Position numbers and translations under genes: made by a program. Of a DNA stretch of 64,000 bases, positions 18,603 through 28,142 are shown one piece after another (positions within the stretch are counted from its first letter, which is position 1; every line of letters begins with the position of its first letter). A model generated the notes under the pieces. That model was not told the DNA's origin. It worked only from the letters and a program-made list of their open reading frames with translations, and did no database searches. The DNA comes from Roseomonas fluvialis (GTDB lineage Bacteria > Pseudomonadota > Alphaproteobacteria > Acetobacterales > Acetobacteraceae): the NCBI RefSeq assembly GCF_022846615.1, contig NZ_AP025637.1, positions 4,675,001 to 4,739,000 of the forward strand. Direction: 5' to 3'.

Positions 18603-19558
18603 GCGGCGAACACCAGCCGGTCGATCGCGAGCGCGCCGAACAGCACGAACAGGTAGTACAGCGAGAAGCGGAAGCAGGCCTTGGCAGGCGCGTCGCGCGT
18701 CAGGCTGCGGCCGGCTTCGTCCTGCGCGTCCCGCAGCACGGCCAGCGCATGGCGCAGGAACATCGCGCCCAGCACCACCGCGACCGCGGCATAGACCGGC
18801 CCCGAGAAGCCGACCAGCCAGGGCGCCAGGCTCAGCGGGACCAGGATGGCGGTGTAGATCATCACCTGGCGGCGCGTCTCGCGCGCCCCGGCCGTCACCG
18901 GCAGCATCGGTACGCCGGCGCGCGCGTAGTCGTCATGTGCCCAGAGCGACAGCGCCCAGAAATGCGGCGGCGTCCAGGCAAACACGATCGCGAACAGGAT
19001 GACCGGCACCAGCGTGACATCGCCGGTCACCGCCGCCCAGCCGATCACCGGCGGGAAGGCGCCAGCAGCGCCGCCGATCACGATGTTCTGCGGCGTGCGC
19101 CGCTTCAGCCACATGGTGTAGACGAACACATAAAAGGCGATCGACAGTGCCAGGATGCCGGCCGCGACCAGGTTGGTCGCCATCCACATCAGCGTGACCG
19201 ACCCCACCGAAAGCCAGATCCCGAAGGCCAGCGCGGCGGAGGGCGCGATGCGCCCGGCCGGGATCGGGCGCTTCGACGTGCGGCGCATCACCGCGTCGAT
19301 GTCGCGGTCGAACCACATGTTGATGGCACCCGCTGCACCCGAGGCCACTGCAATGCACAGCACGGCCGCGACCATAAGCACCGGCGGCATGGAGGCGGCC
19401 CCCGGTGCGACGACCAGCCCGACCACGGCCGAGAATACCACCAGCGTCATGACACGCGGCTTCAGCAGCGCGATCCAGTCGCTGACCTCGGACATGTCGT
19501 GGGACGCAGGAAGGGGGGCCGCGCCCCCCTGTCCCGGTTCCAGCGCTGTGTCGCTCAT
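18599..19558 (-). CDS. ctaB: Protoheme IX farnesyltransferase (heme O synthase)
   Basis: This 319-residue UbiA-family membrane enzyme converts heme B to heme O for the oxidase. The prenyl-diphosphate metal motif NMWFDRDIDAVMRRT and the second acidic loop (AWTPPHFWALSLWAHDDYA) are present among about eight helices. It lies between ctaD and the small CoxF-like gene. The N-terminal 25 residues before the first conserved segment are low in complexity. Confidence 0.95.
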   Translation of the reverse strand: MSDTALEPGQGGAAPLPASHDMSEVSDWIALLKPRVMTLVVFSAVVGLVVAPGAASMPPVLMVAAVLCIAVASGAAGAINMWFDRDIDAVMRRTSKRPIPAGRIAPSAALAFGIWLSVGSVTLMWMATNLVAAGILALSIAFYVFVYTMWLKRRTPQNIVIGGAAGAFPPVIGWAAVTGDVTLVPVILFAIVFAWTPPHFWALSLWAHDDYARAGVPMLPVTAGARETRRQVMIYTAILVPLSLAPWLVGFSGPVYAAVAVVLGAMFLRHALAVLRDAQDEAGRSLTRDAPAKACFRFSLYYLFVLFGALAIDRLVFAA

Positions 19559-19582
19559 GGTGGCTCCGTTCGGCGCGCGCCC

Positions 19583-21175
19583 TCAGCGGACGCGCGGAAG
19601 CTCGTCGAAGGAATGGAAGGGCGGCGGCGAGGAGACCTGCCATTCCAGCGTGGTCGCGCCAGGCCCCCACGGATTGGCCGCCACCTTCTCGCCCGAACGG
19701 AAGGTCAGCCAGATCACGTAGAAGAACAGGATCAGCGACGCCGCCGAGATGTAGGACCCGATCGAGGCGATGAAATTCCAGGCCGTGAGCGCCTCCGGGT
19801 AGTCCGGGTAGCGGCGCGGCATGCCCTGGTTGCCCGAGAAGTGCATCGGGAAGAAGGTCAGGTTCACGCCGACGAAGGTCAGCCAGAAGTGCACCTTGCC
19901 CCAGAACTCCGGGTACTGGCGGCCGCTCATCTTGCCGATCCAGTAGTAGAAGCCGGCATAGATGCTGAACACCGCGCCCAGGCTCAGCACGTAGTGGAAG
20001 TGCGCCACCACGTAGTAGGTGTTGTGCAGGATCTGCGTGATCGGCGCATTGGCCAGCACCACGCCGGTCACGCCGCCCACGGTGAACAGGAAGATGAAGC
20101 CGATGGCGAACAGCATCGGCGTCTTCAACTCGATCGACCCGCCCCACATGGTCGCGATCCAGGAGAAGATCTTGATGCCCGTGGGCACCGCGATCACCAG
20201 CGTCGCTGCCATGAAGTAGGCGCGCGTGTCGACGTCCATGCCCGACTGGAACATGTGGTGCGCCCACACCACGAAGCCCACGAAGCCGATCGCGACCATG
20301 GCGTAGGCCATGCCGAGGTAGCCGAACACCGGCTTGCGGCTAAAGGTGCTCACCACGTGGCTGATGATACCGAAGCCCGGCAGGATCATGATGTAGACTT
20401 CGGGGTGGCCGAAGAACCAGAACAGGTGCTGGAACAGCACAGGGTCGCCGCCGCCGGCGGGGCGGAAGAACGCCGTGCCGAAGTTGCGGTCGGTGATCAG
20501 CATGGTGATCGCACCCGCCAGCACAGGCACCGCCAGCAGCAGCAGGAAGGCGGTGACCAGCATCGACCACACGAACAGCGGCATCTTGTGCAGGGTCATG
20601 CCCGGCGCTCGCATGTTCAGGATGGTGGTGATGAAGTTGGCCGCACCCATGATGGACGACGCACCCGCGAGGTGCAGCGAGAACAGCGCCAGGTCCATCG
20701 CCATCGACGGGTGGAACTGGCTGTCGGACAGCGGCGGATAGATCGTCCAGCCCGCGCCCGGCCCCTCGCCCACGAACAGCGACGCGCCCAGCAGCAGGAA
20801 GGCGGGCACCAATAGCCAGAAGCTGATGTTGTTCATGCGCGGGAAGGCCATGTCCGGCGCGCCGATCATCAGCGGCACGAACCAGTTGCCGAAGCCGCCG
20901 ATCAGCGCCGGCATGACCACGAAGAACACCATGATCAGGCCATGCGCCGACACGAAGGCGTTCCACACCTGGCCATCGGCGAAGATCTGCATGCCCGGCG
21001 TCTGCAGCTCGATGCGCATCAGCACCGACAGGCCGACGCCGATCACCCCCGCGAACAGCGCGAAGATGATGTAGAGCGTCCCGATATCCTTGTGGTTGGT
21101 CGAGAACAGCCAGCGGTTCACGAAACCGGGCTTGTGGTCGTGGTCGTCATGGTGCGCGTCGGTTGCGGTGGCCAT
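19583..21175 (-). CDS. ctaD: Cytochrome c oxidase subunit I (aa3 type)
   Basis: This is the 530-residue catalytic subunit. Visible metal ligands and signatures include [11 protein letters not shown] (heme a histidine), [17 protein letters not shown] (CuB histidine with the cross-linked tyrosine), [13 protein letters not shown] (CuB histidine pair) and [12 protein letters not shown] (heme a3 and heme a ligands). A histidine- and aspartate-rich segment ([10 protein letters not shown]) follows the start and may bind metal. ATG at 21175 gives the usual N-terminus. It follows ctaC by 22 bp. Confidence 0.97.
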   Translation of the reverse strand: MATATDAHHDDHDHKPGFVNRWLFSTNHKDIGTLYIIFALFAGVIGVGLSVLMRIELQTPGMQIFADGQVWNAFVSAHGLIMVFFVVMPALIGGFGNWFVPLMIGAPDMAFPRMNNISFWLLVPAFLLLGASLFVGEGPGAGWTIYPPLSDSQFHPSMAMDLALFSLHLAGASSIMGAANFITTILNMRAPGMTLHKMPLFVWSMLVTAFLLLLAVPVLAGAITMLITDRNFGTAFFRPAGGGDPVLFQHLFWFFGHPEVYIMILPGFGIISHVVSTFSRKPVFGYLGMAYAMVAIGFVGFVVWAHHMFQSGMDVDTRAYFMAATLVIAVPTGIKIFSWIATMWGGSIELKTPMLFAIGFIFLFTVGGVTGVVLANAPITQILHNTYYVVAHFHYVLSLGAVFSIYAGFYYWIGKMSGRQYPEFWGKVHFWLTFVGVNLTFFPMHFSGNQGMPRRYPDYPEALTAWNFIASIGSYISAASLILFFYVIWLTFRSGEKVAANPWGPGATTLEWQVSSPPPFHSFDELPRVR

Positions 21176-21197
21176 CGTCTGTCCTCTCGGTCGCGCC

Positions 21198-22091
21198 TCA
21201 GCGGCGCGCCTCCGCGATCTGAAGGCTGTCGGTGGTCTCGGGGGCAGTGGCCAGCGCCGGGGCCGGCGCATCCTCCGCGCGGGCGAAGCGCGTGCGCGCG
21301 CTCGCCACCCAGGTGTCGAATTCGGCTTGCGGCACGGCGCGCACCGCGATCGGCATGAACCAGTGGTTGGTCCCGCAGATCTGGTTGCACTGGCCGTAGA
21401 ACACGCCCTCGCGATCGGCGCGCATCCAGGTCTCGAGCGCGCGGCCCGGGATCGTATACTTCTGGATGCCCAGCGCCGGCACGAAGAAGGAATGGATGAC
21501 GTCGTAGCCGGTGGTGATGACGCGGACGTTGGCGCCGATCGGGATCACCAGCTCGTTGTCGACCGCCAAGCGGAACAGGTGGCGACGCTCGGGCGGTAGC
21601 TGGTCCTCGGCGAGCGGGTAGCTGTCGAAGTTGAAGTTGCCGTGGTCGGGATAGGTGTAGTTCCAGTACCACTGCCGGCCCTGGACGCTGATGGTCAGGT
21701 CAGCGTCGGGCGTGCGGTCCTGGTAGTAGATCAGGCGGAAGGACGGGATCGCGATCACCACCAGGATCAGCACCGGCACCACGGTCCAGGCCACTTCCAG
21801 CAGCGTGTTGTGGCTGGTCTTCGACGGGGTGGGGTTCACCTCGGCCCGGAAGCGCCACACGCACCAGCCGAGCAGCGCCAGCACGAAAATGGTGATGACG
21901 ACGATGATCCAGAAAACCAGCGAGTTGAAGCTGCTGATGGCGTCCTTGATCGGCCCACCGGACTCCTGCAGGCCCATGCCCCAGGCGGAGGGTGCGCCCA
22001 CCATGCCCTGCGCCAGGACGGGCGTGGCCGCCATGGCCAGCACCAGACCGAGCACTACCGCCCAAAGGCGCTTCGCGTCGCTCAACCGCAT
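21198..22091 (-). CDS. ctaC: Cytochrome c oxidase subunit II
   Basis: This 297-residue subunit II has a signal peptide (ending TPVLAQG), two helices and a periplasmic cupredoxin domain. The CuA site is intact: the histidine in DVIHSFFVP and the [12 protein letters not shown] block with both cysteines, the second histidine and the methionine. The aromatic electron-entry patch [12 protein letters not shown] is present. ATG at 22091 is chosen for the signal peptide, preceded by GGGGATTGG. It is the first gene of the oxidase operon. Confidence 0.96.
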   Translation of the reverse strand: MRLSDAKRLWAVVLGLVLAMAATPVLAQGMVGAPSAWGMGLQESGGPIKDAISSFNSLVFWIIVVITIFVLALLGWCVWRFRAEVNPTPSKTSHNTLLEVAWTVVPVLILVVIAIPSFRLIYYQDRTPDADLTISVQGRQWYWNYTYPDHGNFNFDSYPLAEDQLPPERRHLFRLAVDNELVIPIGANVRVITTGYDVIHSFFVPALGIQKYTIPGRALETWMRADREGVFYGQCNQICGTNHWFMPIAVRAVPQAEFDTWVASARTRFARAEDAPAPALATAPETTDSLQIAEARR

Positions 22092-22165
22092 CACCAATCC
22101 CCGGGCGCGTTGGCCGCGCCGCCACGTCAGAACAAAGCTTCGCGCCGATGCTTCGACGCGGGCGG

Positions 22166-22195
22166 ACCATAGTCGCGCCACCCCGCACCGCACAA
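22166..22195 (-). promoter_or_regulatory. Candidate ctaC promoter
   Basis: On the minus strand a TTGTGC -35 (22195-22190), an 18-base spacer and a TATGGT -10 (22171-22166) lie about 75 bases upstream of the ctaC start. Pattern matching only. Confidence 0.4.
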
Positions 22196-22204
22196 GTGAG
22201 CACG

Positions 22205-22238
22205 GGTCGCGAAACGCCAATCCCACGGTCACGAAACG
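22205..22238. repeat. 12-bp direct repeats upstream of the oxidase promoter
   Basis: GGTCGCGAAACG (22205-22216) and GGTCACGAAACG (22227-22238) differ at one base. Their starts are 22 bases apart, about two helical turns. They lie just upstream of the candidate ctaC promoter, where an activator dimer could bind. Confidence 0.5.
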
Positions 22239-22278
22239 ATGCCGGCCGAAGGGCCGCGGCGACAGCAGCGGGCGGCGT

Positions 22279-22563
22279 TCAGGGGCGCAAGCCGCGCGGT
22301 ACGATCAGCAGCCCGCCAGGGGCAGTCCAAGGCTGCGCCGGTTGGATCGTCGGGTCGGGCGGGCAAGGCGGGCGCATCACGCCGCAATCCCAGGCGAATC
22401 GGTCCGGGCGCCCGGTCATCTGGCCGCCGCGCTCGAACCGGCATTCACAGAGCTTTCCGGCCATGCAGACGGCCTGGCCCTCGGTTTCGGCCGTGCATTG
22501 CGGCGGCGGCTGCGCGACAACCGGGGCGGCGACGAGCAGGAGGGCGATCAGCACCTGGCGCAT
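22279..22563 (-). CDS. Small cysteine-rich secreted protein, unknown
   Basis: This predicted 94-residue protein has an N-terminus RQVLIALLLVAAPVVAQ that is a clear signal peptide. The mature part of about 77 residues has six cysteines (for example AVCMAGKLCECRF and DCGVMRPPCPP) and is proline-rich towards the C-terminus. ATG at 22563 is used because it puts the signal peptide first. It is upstream of and co-directional with ctaC, but the ctaC promoter region lies between them, so co-transcription is uncertain. No function is recognised; a role in periplasmic metal handling is only a guess. Confidence 0.65.
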   Translation of the reverse strand: MRQVLIALLLVAAPVVAQPPPQCTAETEGQAVCMAGKLCECRFERGGQMTGRPDRFAWDCGVMRPPCPPDPTIQPAQPWTAPGGLLIVPRGLRP

Positions 22564-23036
22564 GGCCGCACCCTGCGCCGCAAAGATTGCCGGAGGGTGC
22601 ATGGCATTGCCTTGCAGCGTGCCCCGCGGCGCTGCTTCCTTTTCCACCATGCCTGCGCCACGCGATCGCCGGGCACCCCATCGGCCGGCACCCCGCCGCC
22701 GCGCAGCCATCGCCGCATCATGAGGGCCTCGCGCGCGTCACAATCGAAACCCCCGCGTGAGGCCTGGCCGGATTGGGTGCGCGTCGAGCACACCGGCGGC
22801 CTGTATGCCTGCCGCTGAGGCACGTCCCGCGCGGCGCGCGCCCCCATGCGCCAACCACCGCTTGACGCGCCCCCCATGTGGGGGAGTAGGAGACTTGACC
22901 GGCATCAAGACCGGCATCCGGCCGGCGCGACCTGCATCGCGCCATCGGGGAATGGCTAGGCAGACCTGCTGACCGGCGCGCTCTGCGCCGGAGACACCGG
23001 CCCCCGCGGGCCGATGCTTGAACATGAGGCCTCGCC
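22564..23036. other. Long intergenic region with a MerR-like promoter and leader hairpins
   Basis: No convincing gene is seen in these 473 bases. The right half holds a MerR-type promoter (22862-22892), a 10-base direct repeat GACCGGCATC at 22897 and 22909, and two hairpins in the leader of the downstream gene: 22973-22979 with 22985-22991, and 22998-23003 with 23008-23013. The left half shows nothing recognisable. Confidence 0.5.
22862..22892 (+). promoter_or_regulatory. MerR-family-type promoter/operator
   Basis: A TTGACG -35 (22862-22867) and a TAGGAG -10-like hexamer (22887-22892) are separated by 19 bases. This over-long spacing is typical of promoters activated by MerR-family regulators. 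The spacer contains a GC-rich dyad (CCCCC-ATGT-GGGGG, 22871-22884), where such a dimer would bind. No merR gene is adjacent. The downstream gene begins 145 bases later. Confidence 0.45.
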
Positions 23037-24236
23037 ATGTCTTTTGCCGACCCCAGCCCCGACGCCGCCGCGCCTGCCGCCTTCCTGCGCCTGTGCGGAG
23101 GCCGCGCCTGGTCCGCGCGCCTGGCCGACCTCACGCGACGTGTGCAGGCCGGCACGCTGTCCGGCCGCGCCGCGCAGCAGCGCCATGCCGTCGAATTCGT
23201 GCTGGCCCGCGCGGCCGTCCCGGGCGCGGGTGGTCGCGTTTCCCTGGCGGAGCGCCGCGTGCTGTCCTTCGCGCAGGATGCGGTGCGCCTGGCACGCAGC
23301 CTGCCCGAGGCGCCGCGCGCCCGCCTGCGCGCCCTGATCCATGACGGCCTGACGGGCGAGTCCACGCTGATCCCGCTGTTCCACCTGCTGCGCACCGCGG
23401 CGCTGTATCGCGCGCGCGGCTTCGCGGTGGATTTCGCCGGCCTGGCCGAGGACGCGCCCTTCGACCTGCGCGTCACGCGAGAAGGGGTGGCAGCCGAGGT
23501 GGTGTGTGAAACCGTCTCGGCCGAGGATGGCCGCCCGGTGCATCGCGGCGATTGGTGCGCCCTGGTCGATGCCGTGAACCCGGAACTGCAGACCTGGCTC
23601 GCCGCCCATCCCGGGCGCTACCTGCTCAAGATGACCCTGCCCGAGGGCCTGGCCGGCCCCGACAAGGCGGCCGAATTGCAGGCGCGCATCATGGCCCTGC
23701 TGGCTGCGCAGAAGCGGCAGGATTCCAGCGCAGACGCGGTGCTGAAGCTCGACCCGCTGGTGCTGGCGGGCGCGCAGGCCGGCACCGCGCTGCCGCGCAG
23801 CCTGCGCGCGCAGTTCGGGCCCGAGGCGCATCTCGCCGTCACCGGCAATCCGGCCGGCGGATCGGTCTTCGTGATGGCGGCGCGCGCGGGGCGCGAGAAT
23901 GCCGTCGCCGCAGCCGTGGTCGGGCGCATGCGGCTCGCAGCGGACAGCCGGCTGACGGGCACCGCGCCGGGCATCCTGGCGATGTTCGTGGACGACCTCG
24001 ACCGCGGCGAATGGCGATCGCTGCGCGAGACACTGGAACTCGAGGGCGCGGCGCGCCGCTTCCTGACCGAACCGGCGGCGCGGCGCGTGGTGGCGGCCGT
24101 GTGTGCCTCGCGCATGGAGATGTTCGGCTTCGCACCGCCGGATGCCGCCGAGGACGGCGAACTGCGCTTCCGCAACCCGTCGCACCCGGCCAGCAAGCTG
24201 GCGGCGCTGGCGCCGGCGGTCACCTCCTCGATGTAG
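23037..24236 (+). CDS. Protein of unknown function, 399 residues
   Basis: I do not recognise this protein. It is soluble, with no signal peptide or membrane helix. The first 130 residues are arginine- and alanine-rich and probably helical. Residues 141-159 (PFDLRV, then EVVCET after a turn) resemble the strand-turn-strand core of PD-(D/E)XK nucleases, but the usual lysine is not evident. The C-terminal half contains GILAMFVDDLDRGEW and a conserved-looking MEMFGF. Codon use looks like that of its neighbours. It sits alone behind a MerR-like promoter and a structured leader. ATG at 23037 follows GAGGCCTCGCC, a weak ribosome site. Confidence 0.6.
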   Translation: MSFADPSPDAAAPAAFLRLCGGRAWSARLADLTRRVQAGTLSGRAAQQRHAVEFVLARAAVPGAGGRVSLAERRVLSFAQDAVRLARSLPEAPRARLRALIHDGLTGESTLIPLFHLLRTAALYRARGFAVDFAGLAEDAPFDLRVTREGVAAEVVCETVSAEDGRPVHRGDWCALVDAVNPELQTWLAAHPGRYLLKMTLPEGLAGPDKAAELQARIMALLAAQKRQDSSADAVLKLDPLVLAGAQAGTALPRSLRAQFGPEAHLAVTGNPAGGSVFVMAARAGRENAVAAAVVGRMRLAADSRLTGTAPGILAMFVDDLDRGEWRSLRETLELEGAARRFLTEPAARRVVAAVCASRMEMFGFAPPDAAEDGELRFRNPSHPASKLAALAPAVTSSM

Positions 24237-24560
24237 CCGGCCGCCGGCGGCGCAGCCGGACCGGGAAGCCAACAGCGCATTGCGGAGCTCAGCCCGCCGG
24301 CCTGCTGGGCCGCGCCGGCGCACATGGCGCTTGCAGCGGAGGGGAACGCTCGACGCCTGCGATGACGGATCGGGCACGGCGCGACGCCTGGCTGCCCCGC
24401 GATCCCGCAGCCGCCAGCCGGCGCCGCCATGGCAACCACAGGCGGCCGCGCCACGCAGCGACATGCCTGACAGGCCGCCACGCCTTGTGGCGCGCACCGC
24501 GCAGGTGGCACTCTCGCATCAACCCGCATGCACGCGGGACGACCAGCAGGAGCATACCCC
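24237..24560. other. Intergenic region without a recognised gene
   Basis: These 324 bases separate two plus-strand genes. I see no gene, no clear promoter match and no strong terminator; only a short GC-rich imperfect palindrome follows the upstream stop. A CAGGAG ribosome site lies at the right end, ahead of the binding-protein start. Confidence 0.4.
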
Positions 24561-26138
24561 ATGCGCCGTCGTTCCTTCCTTGCCACCGCTGCCGCGCTGC
24601 CCGCCGCACCCGCTCTCGCGCAACCCGCGCGCGCCCGGACGCTGCGCTTCGTGCCGCAGGCCAACCTCACCTCGCTCGACCCGATCTGGACCACCGCGGC
24701 GGTCACCGAGAACCACGGCTGGACGGTGTTCGACACGCTGTACGGGATGACCGACGACCTGCGCGTTCAGCCGCAGATGGCCGAGGGGCATACCGTCTCG
24801 GACGACGGCCTGACCTGGTCGATCCGCCTGCGCGAAGGGCTTCGCTGGCATGATGGCGAACCGGTGCGCGCGCAGGATTGCGCACCGTCACTGGCGCGCT
24901 GGGCGCGGCGCGACACCTTCGGCCAGTCGCTCGGCGCCGTGGTCGATGCGTGGGAGGCCGCCGACGATCGCACCATCCGCATCAAGCTGAAGTCGCGCTT
25001 TCCACTGCTGCTGGAAGCGCTCGCCAAGCCGGCCGCCGTGGTGCCCTTCATGATGCCCGAACGGCTGGCGCGCACCGACCCGTTCCAGCAGGTGACGGAG
25101 ATGGTGGGCTCCGGCCCCTTCCGCTTCCTGCGCGACGAATACGTCTCGGGCTCGCGCGTCGCCTACGCGAAGTTCGACGGCTACGTGCCGCGGCAGGAAG
25201 CCGCCAGCCGCACTGCCGGCGGCAAGGTGGCGCATTTCGACCGCGTCGAATGGACCATCATGCCCGACAGCGCGACGGCATCTGCCGCGCTGCAGGCCGG
25301 CGAGATCGACTGGTGGGAACAGATCAACGCCGACCTCGCCCCGCGTCTGCGCCGCACGCGCGGGGTCGAGGTCGCGGTGCTGAACACGCTCGGCTACATC
25401 GGCGTGGCGCGCTTCAACCACCTGCATGCGCCGTTCAACAACCCGGCCATCCGCCGCGCGCTGCTGGGTGCCATCACGCAGGAGGACTTCCTGCGCGGCG
25501 TGACCGGCAACGACCCCTCCGCCTTCAAGCAGTGCCTGTCGATGTGGCCCTGCGGCACGCCCTATGAGAGCACCACCGCGAACACCGCGATGCAGGGCGC
25601 GCGCAACCTCGATGCTGTGCGCGCGGCCATCCGCGCGGCGGGCTACAACAACGAGAAGGTCGTCATCATCAACCCGACCGACTTCCCGACCATCGGGCCG
25701 TTCGGGCAGATCATGGCCGACCTGCTCAAGCGCCTGGGCATGAATGTCGACCTGGTCGAGACCGACTGGGGCTCGGTGGTGCAGCGCCGCGCCAGCAAGG
25801 AACCGCCCGAGCGCGGCGGCTGGTCCATCTTCCACACCTGGTGGCCCGGCGTGTCGATCATCAACCCCGCGGTCAACGCGACCCTGCGCGGCCAGGGCGA
25901 TCGCGGCTGGTTCGGCTGGTACGACAATCCGCGCGTCGAGCAGGCCGCATCCCAGTGGCTGCTGGCCGAGACCGAGGTCGAGCAGAAGCGCCTCGCTGAC
26001 GTGATACAGCGCGAATCCTTCGAGAACGCGCCGATCCTGCCGCTCGGGCAGTTCTTCATCTCGACCGCCTATCGCACCGGACTGTCGGGCTTCGTGCAGG
26101 GGTCGGGCGCCTACCCGTGGAACATCCGGCGGAGCTGA
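24561..26138 (+). CDS. Peptide/opine-type ABC transporter substrate-binding protein (SBP family 5)
   Basis: This 525-residue periplasmic receptor is of the DppA/OppA type. The N-terminus RRRSFLATAAALPAAPALAQ is a twin-arginine-like signal peptide. Family-5 signatures follow: ANLTSLDPIWTT, the DGLTWSIRLREGLRWHDGEPV block near residue 85 and NEKVVIINPTDFPTIG later. ATG at 24561 has a good CAGGAG ribosome site. No permease or ATPase genes follow; the next gene encodes a phosphotriesterase homologue. The binding protein is therefore either an orphan or uses a transporter encoded elsewhere. Confidence 0.9.
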   Translation: MRRRSFLATAAALPAAPALAQPARARTLRFVPQANLTSLDPIWTTAAVTENHGWTVFDTLYGMTDDLRVQPQMAEGHTVSDDGLTWSIRLREGLRWHDGEPVRAQDCAPSLARWARRDTFGQSLGAVVDAWEAADDRTIRIKLKSRFPLLLEALAKPAAVVPFMMPERLARTDPFQQVTEMVGSGPFRFLRDEYVSGSRVAYAKFDGYVPRQEAASRTAGGKVAHFDRVEWTIMPDSATASAALQAGEIDWWEQINADLAPRLRRTRGVEVAVLNTLGYIGVARFNHLHAPFNNPAIRRALLGAITQEDFLRGVTGNDPSAFKQCLSMWPCGTPYESTTANTAMQGARNLDAVRAAIRAAGYNNEKVVIINPTDFPTIGPFGQIMADLLKRLGMNVDLVETDWGSVVQRRASKEPPERGGWSIFHTWWPGVSIINPAVNATLRGQGDRGWFGWYDNPRVEQAASQWLLAETEVEQKRLADVIQRESFENAPILPLGQFFISTAYRTGLSGFVQGSGAYPWNIRRS

Positions 26139-26161
26139 TATGCCGCCCTCAAGCGACGGGC

Positions 26162-26179
26162 GCGGCCCATCCGGGCCGC
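26162..26179 (+). terminator. Hairpin terminator candidate after the binding-protein gene
   Basis: GCGGCCC (26162-26168) pairs with GGGCCGC (26173-26179) across a four-base loop, followed by TTGTCTC. The T-run is weak, so termination may be partial. Confidence 0.4.
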
Positions 26180-26279
26180 TTGTCTCGCCGGACGACCGGC
26201 GGCGGCCGTTCGGCCGCTCGACCCGCCAGGCGGGCCGCGGACGACTCGCACGCCACACTCACGCCGAACGCAGGACACC

Positions 26280-27326
26280 ATGGCACGACTGACGCGCGAC
26301 GAGATGCGAGGCAAAGCCCAGACCGTGCTGGGCCTGGTGGATCCGGCGGTGCTGGGTTCGACGCTGATGCATGAACACCTGATCTGGGACATCCGCCCGC
26401 CGACGATCCGCGACCGCGATCCGGGCGTCGAACCCGGCCTGGCGAATCATTGGGGCATGAGCAGCTCGACCGCCGCATCGCCGGCCAATGCCTGGCAGCC
26501 CAGCGTCGAGGTGGCGACCGAGGCGGTGGCCGAAGCCGTGGCGGCCGGCTGCGAGACCATCGTGGAACTGTCGATCGGCGGCTTGTCGCCGGACCCCGAC
26601 GGGCTGGTGCGCGTGGCGCGGGCCACCGGCTGCCACATCGTCATGGGCTGCGGCCATTACGTCGAGGACTACCAGTTCCCCGAGAACCACACGCGCAGCA
26701 TCGACGACTTCGCCGCCGAGATGGTCGCGCAGGTGCAGGAAGGGATGTGGGGCACGCAGGTGCGCGCCGGGCTGATCGGCGAGATCGGATGCCAGGATGC
26801 CTGGACGCCGCTCGAACGGCGCGTGATGGAAGCCGCGCTGATCGCGCAGCAGGAAACCGGCGCGGCACTGACCATCCACCCCGCCCGCCGCCAGGACAGC
26901 CCGCAGGAGGTGATGGACTTCATCGCCGCGCGCGGCGGCGATCCGTCGCGCACCATCATGGACCACATCGACCGCACGGTGTTCGACGACGATGCGCTGT
27001 TCCGCCTGGCGGATACCGGCGTGGTGCTGGAATGGGATTTGTTCGGGCAGGAGAGCAGCCTGTACGTCCACAACCTGGACATCGACATGCCCAACGACGC
27101 GGGACGGCTGCGCGCCATCCGCAAGGTGCTGGACCGCGGCCACAAGGGCCAGGTCGTGATCAGCCACGACATCTGCCACCGCGCGCACATGACGCGCTGG
27201 GGTGGGTGGGGCTACGCCCATATCCACCGCACCGTGCTGCCGCTGATGCGGCGGCGCGGGTTCAGCGAGGCGGAGATCCAGGAGATCCTGGTGGATACAC
27301 CGCGGCGCCTGCTGACCTTTGCCTGA
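26280..27326 (+). CDS. Phosphotriesterase-family amidohydrolase
   Basis: This 348-residue TIM-barrel metal hydrolase has the HxH metal pair in TLMHEHL near residue 30. The bridging acidic residue is probably in GLIGEIGCQD, as in PHP-type members, which use glutamate instead of carboxylated lysine. The remaining ligands are in LTIHPARR, MDHIDR and SHDICHR. Members include lactonases, esterases and true phosphotriesterases, so the substrate is not assigned. It follows the peptide-type binding protein by 141 bp; the two may handle the same compound. It is convergent with ctrA. Confidence 0.87.
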   Translation: MARLTRDEMRGKAQTVLGLVDPAVLGSTLMHEHLIWDIRPPTIRDRDPGVEPGLANHWGMSSSTAASPANAWQPSVEVATEAVAEAVAAGCETIVELSIGGLSPDPDGLVRVARATGCHIVMGCGHYVEDYQFPENHTRSIDDFAAEMVAQVQEGMWGTQVRAGLIGEIGCQDAWTPLERRVMEAALIAQQETGAALTIHPARRQDSPQEVMDFIAARGGDPSRTIMDHIDRTVFDDDALFRLADTGVVLEWDLFGQESSLYVHNLDIDMPNDAGRLRAIRKVLDRGHKGQVVISHDICHRAHMTRWGGWGYAHIHRTVLPLMRRRGFSEAEIQEILVDTPRRLLTFA

Positions 27327-27350
27327 CGCCCCGCGCGACGGCGCGGGGCG
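27327..27350. terminator. Shared hairpin between convergent genes
   Basis: A perfect 10-bp GC stem (27327-27336 with 27341-27350, loop GACG) starts at the base after the phosphotriesterase-homologue stop and lies nine bases from the ctrA stop. There is no T-run. It can fold on either strand and probably limits convergent transcription. Confidence 0.5.
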
Positions 27351-27359
27351 CTGCGGTAA

Positions 27360-28115
27360 TCACGCCGCGCGCATGTCCATCGGCACGGCCGGCAAGGGGC
27401 CCGTGGCCGCAGCGGCCGGCTGCCAGGCCGCACCCCGCCCGGCGGTCGGGTCGCGGAGCACATAGCCGCGCCCCCAGACGGTGCCGATCAGGTCGTTCGC
27501 CCCGGCCTGGGCGAGCTTCTTGCGCAGCTTGCAGATGAAGACGTCGATGATCTTCACCTCCGGTTCATCGATGCCGCCATAGAGGTGATTGAGGAAGGCT
27601 TCCTTGGTCATCACCACGCCCTTGCGCAGCGCGAGCAGTTCCAGGATCGCGTATTCCTTGCCGGTCAGGTGCACGGTGCGCCCCTCGACCGTGACCTCGC
27701 GCGAACCGAGGTTGAGGTTCAGCGGCCCGACCTGCAGCGTCGGCTGGCTGAAGCCCTTGGCGCGGCGCACGATGGCCTGGATGCGCGCGACCAGTTCCTG
27801 CTGGTCGAAGGGCTTGGTGATGAAGTCGTCGGCCCCCATGCCGAAGACCTTCACCTTGGTCTGCGGGCGCGAGACGCCCGAGAGGATCAGCACCGGCGTC
27901 TCGATCCGCGCGGCACGCAGGCGGCGCACCACCTCCGACCCGTCGATGTCCGGCAGCATCAGGTCGAGGATCACGATGTCGTAATCGTACAGGCGGGCCA
28001 GCTCGACCGCCTCCTCGCCCGTGTCCGCGGTGTCGACGATCATCGCCGCCTGCTTGAGCATCAGGGTGATACCGCGAGCAGTAGTGAGATCATCCTCAAC
28101 TAACAAGACGCGCAT
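27360..28115 (-). CDS. ctrA: Cell-cycle response regulator CtrA
   Basis: This is a 251-residue OmpR-type regulator. The receiver domain covers residues 1-115, with the phosphorylated aspartate at D51 ([12 protein letters not shown]) and the conserved lysine in FITKPF. The DNA-binding winged helix carries the nearly invariant CtrA block [18 protein letters not shown], then [20 protein letters not shown] and [13 protein letters not shown] proline- and alanine-rich tail of about 25 residues is added compared with Caulobacter CtrA. In alphaproteobacteria CtrA controls division, motility and envelope genes and receives phosphate from CckA through ChpT; a ChpT-like gene lies near 60 kb. Confidence 0.95.
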   Translation of the reverse strand: MRVLLVEDDLTTARGITLMLKQAAMIVDTADTGEEAVELARLYDYDIVILDLMLPDIDGSEVVRRLRAARIETPVLILSGVSRPQTKVKVFGMGADDFITKPFDQQELVARIQAIVRRAKGFSQPTLQVGPLNLNLGSREVTVEGRTVHLTGKEYAILELLALRKGVVMTKEAFLNHLYGGIDEPEVKIIDVFICKLRKKLAQAGANDLIGTVWGRGYVLRDPTAGRGAAWQPAAAATGPLPAVPMDMRAA

Positions 28116-28142
28116 TTTGGTGCCCTCTCACGCTACAGGCGT

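Noticed and set aside
22897..23036. Riboswitch in the leader of the 399-residue gene
   Set aside because: Hairpins and a 10-base direct repeat are present, but no conserved core of a known riboswitch class is recognisable.
24361..24560. Frame starting with ATG upstream of the family-5 binding protein
   Set aside because: It runs into the binding-protein gene in a different frame and encodes an Arg/His-rich sequence with no homology; treated as a shadow.
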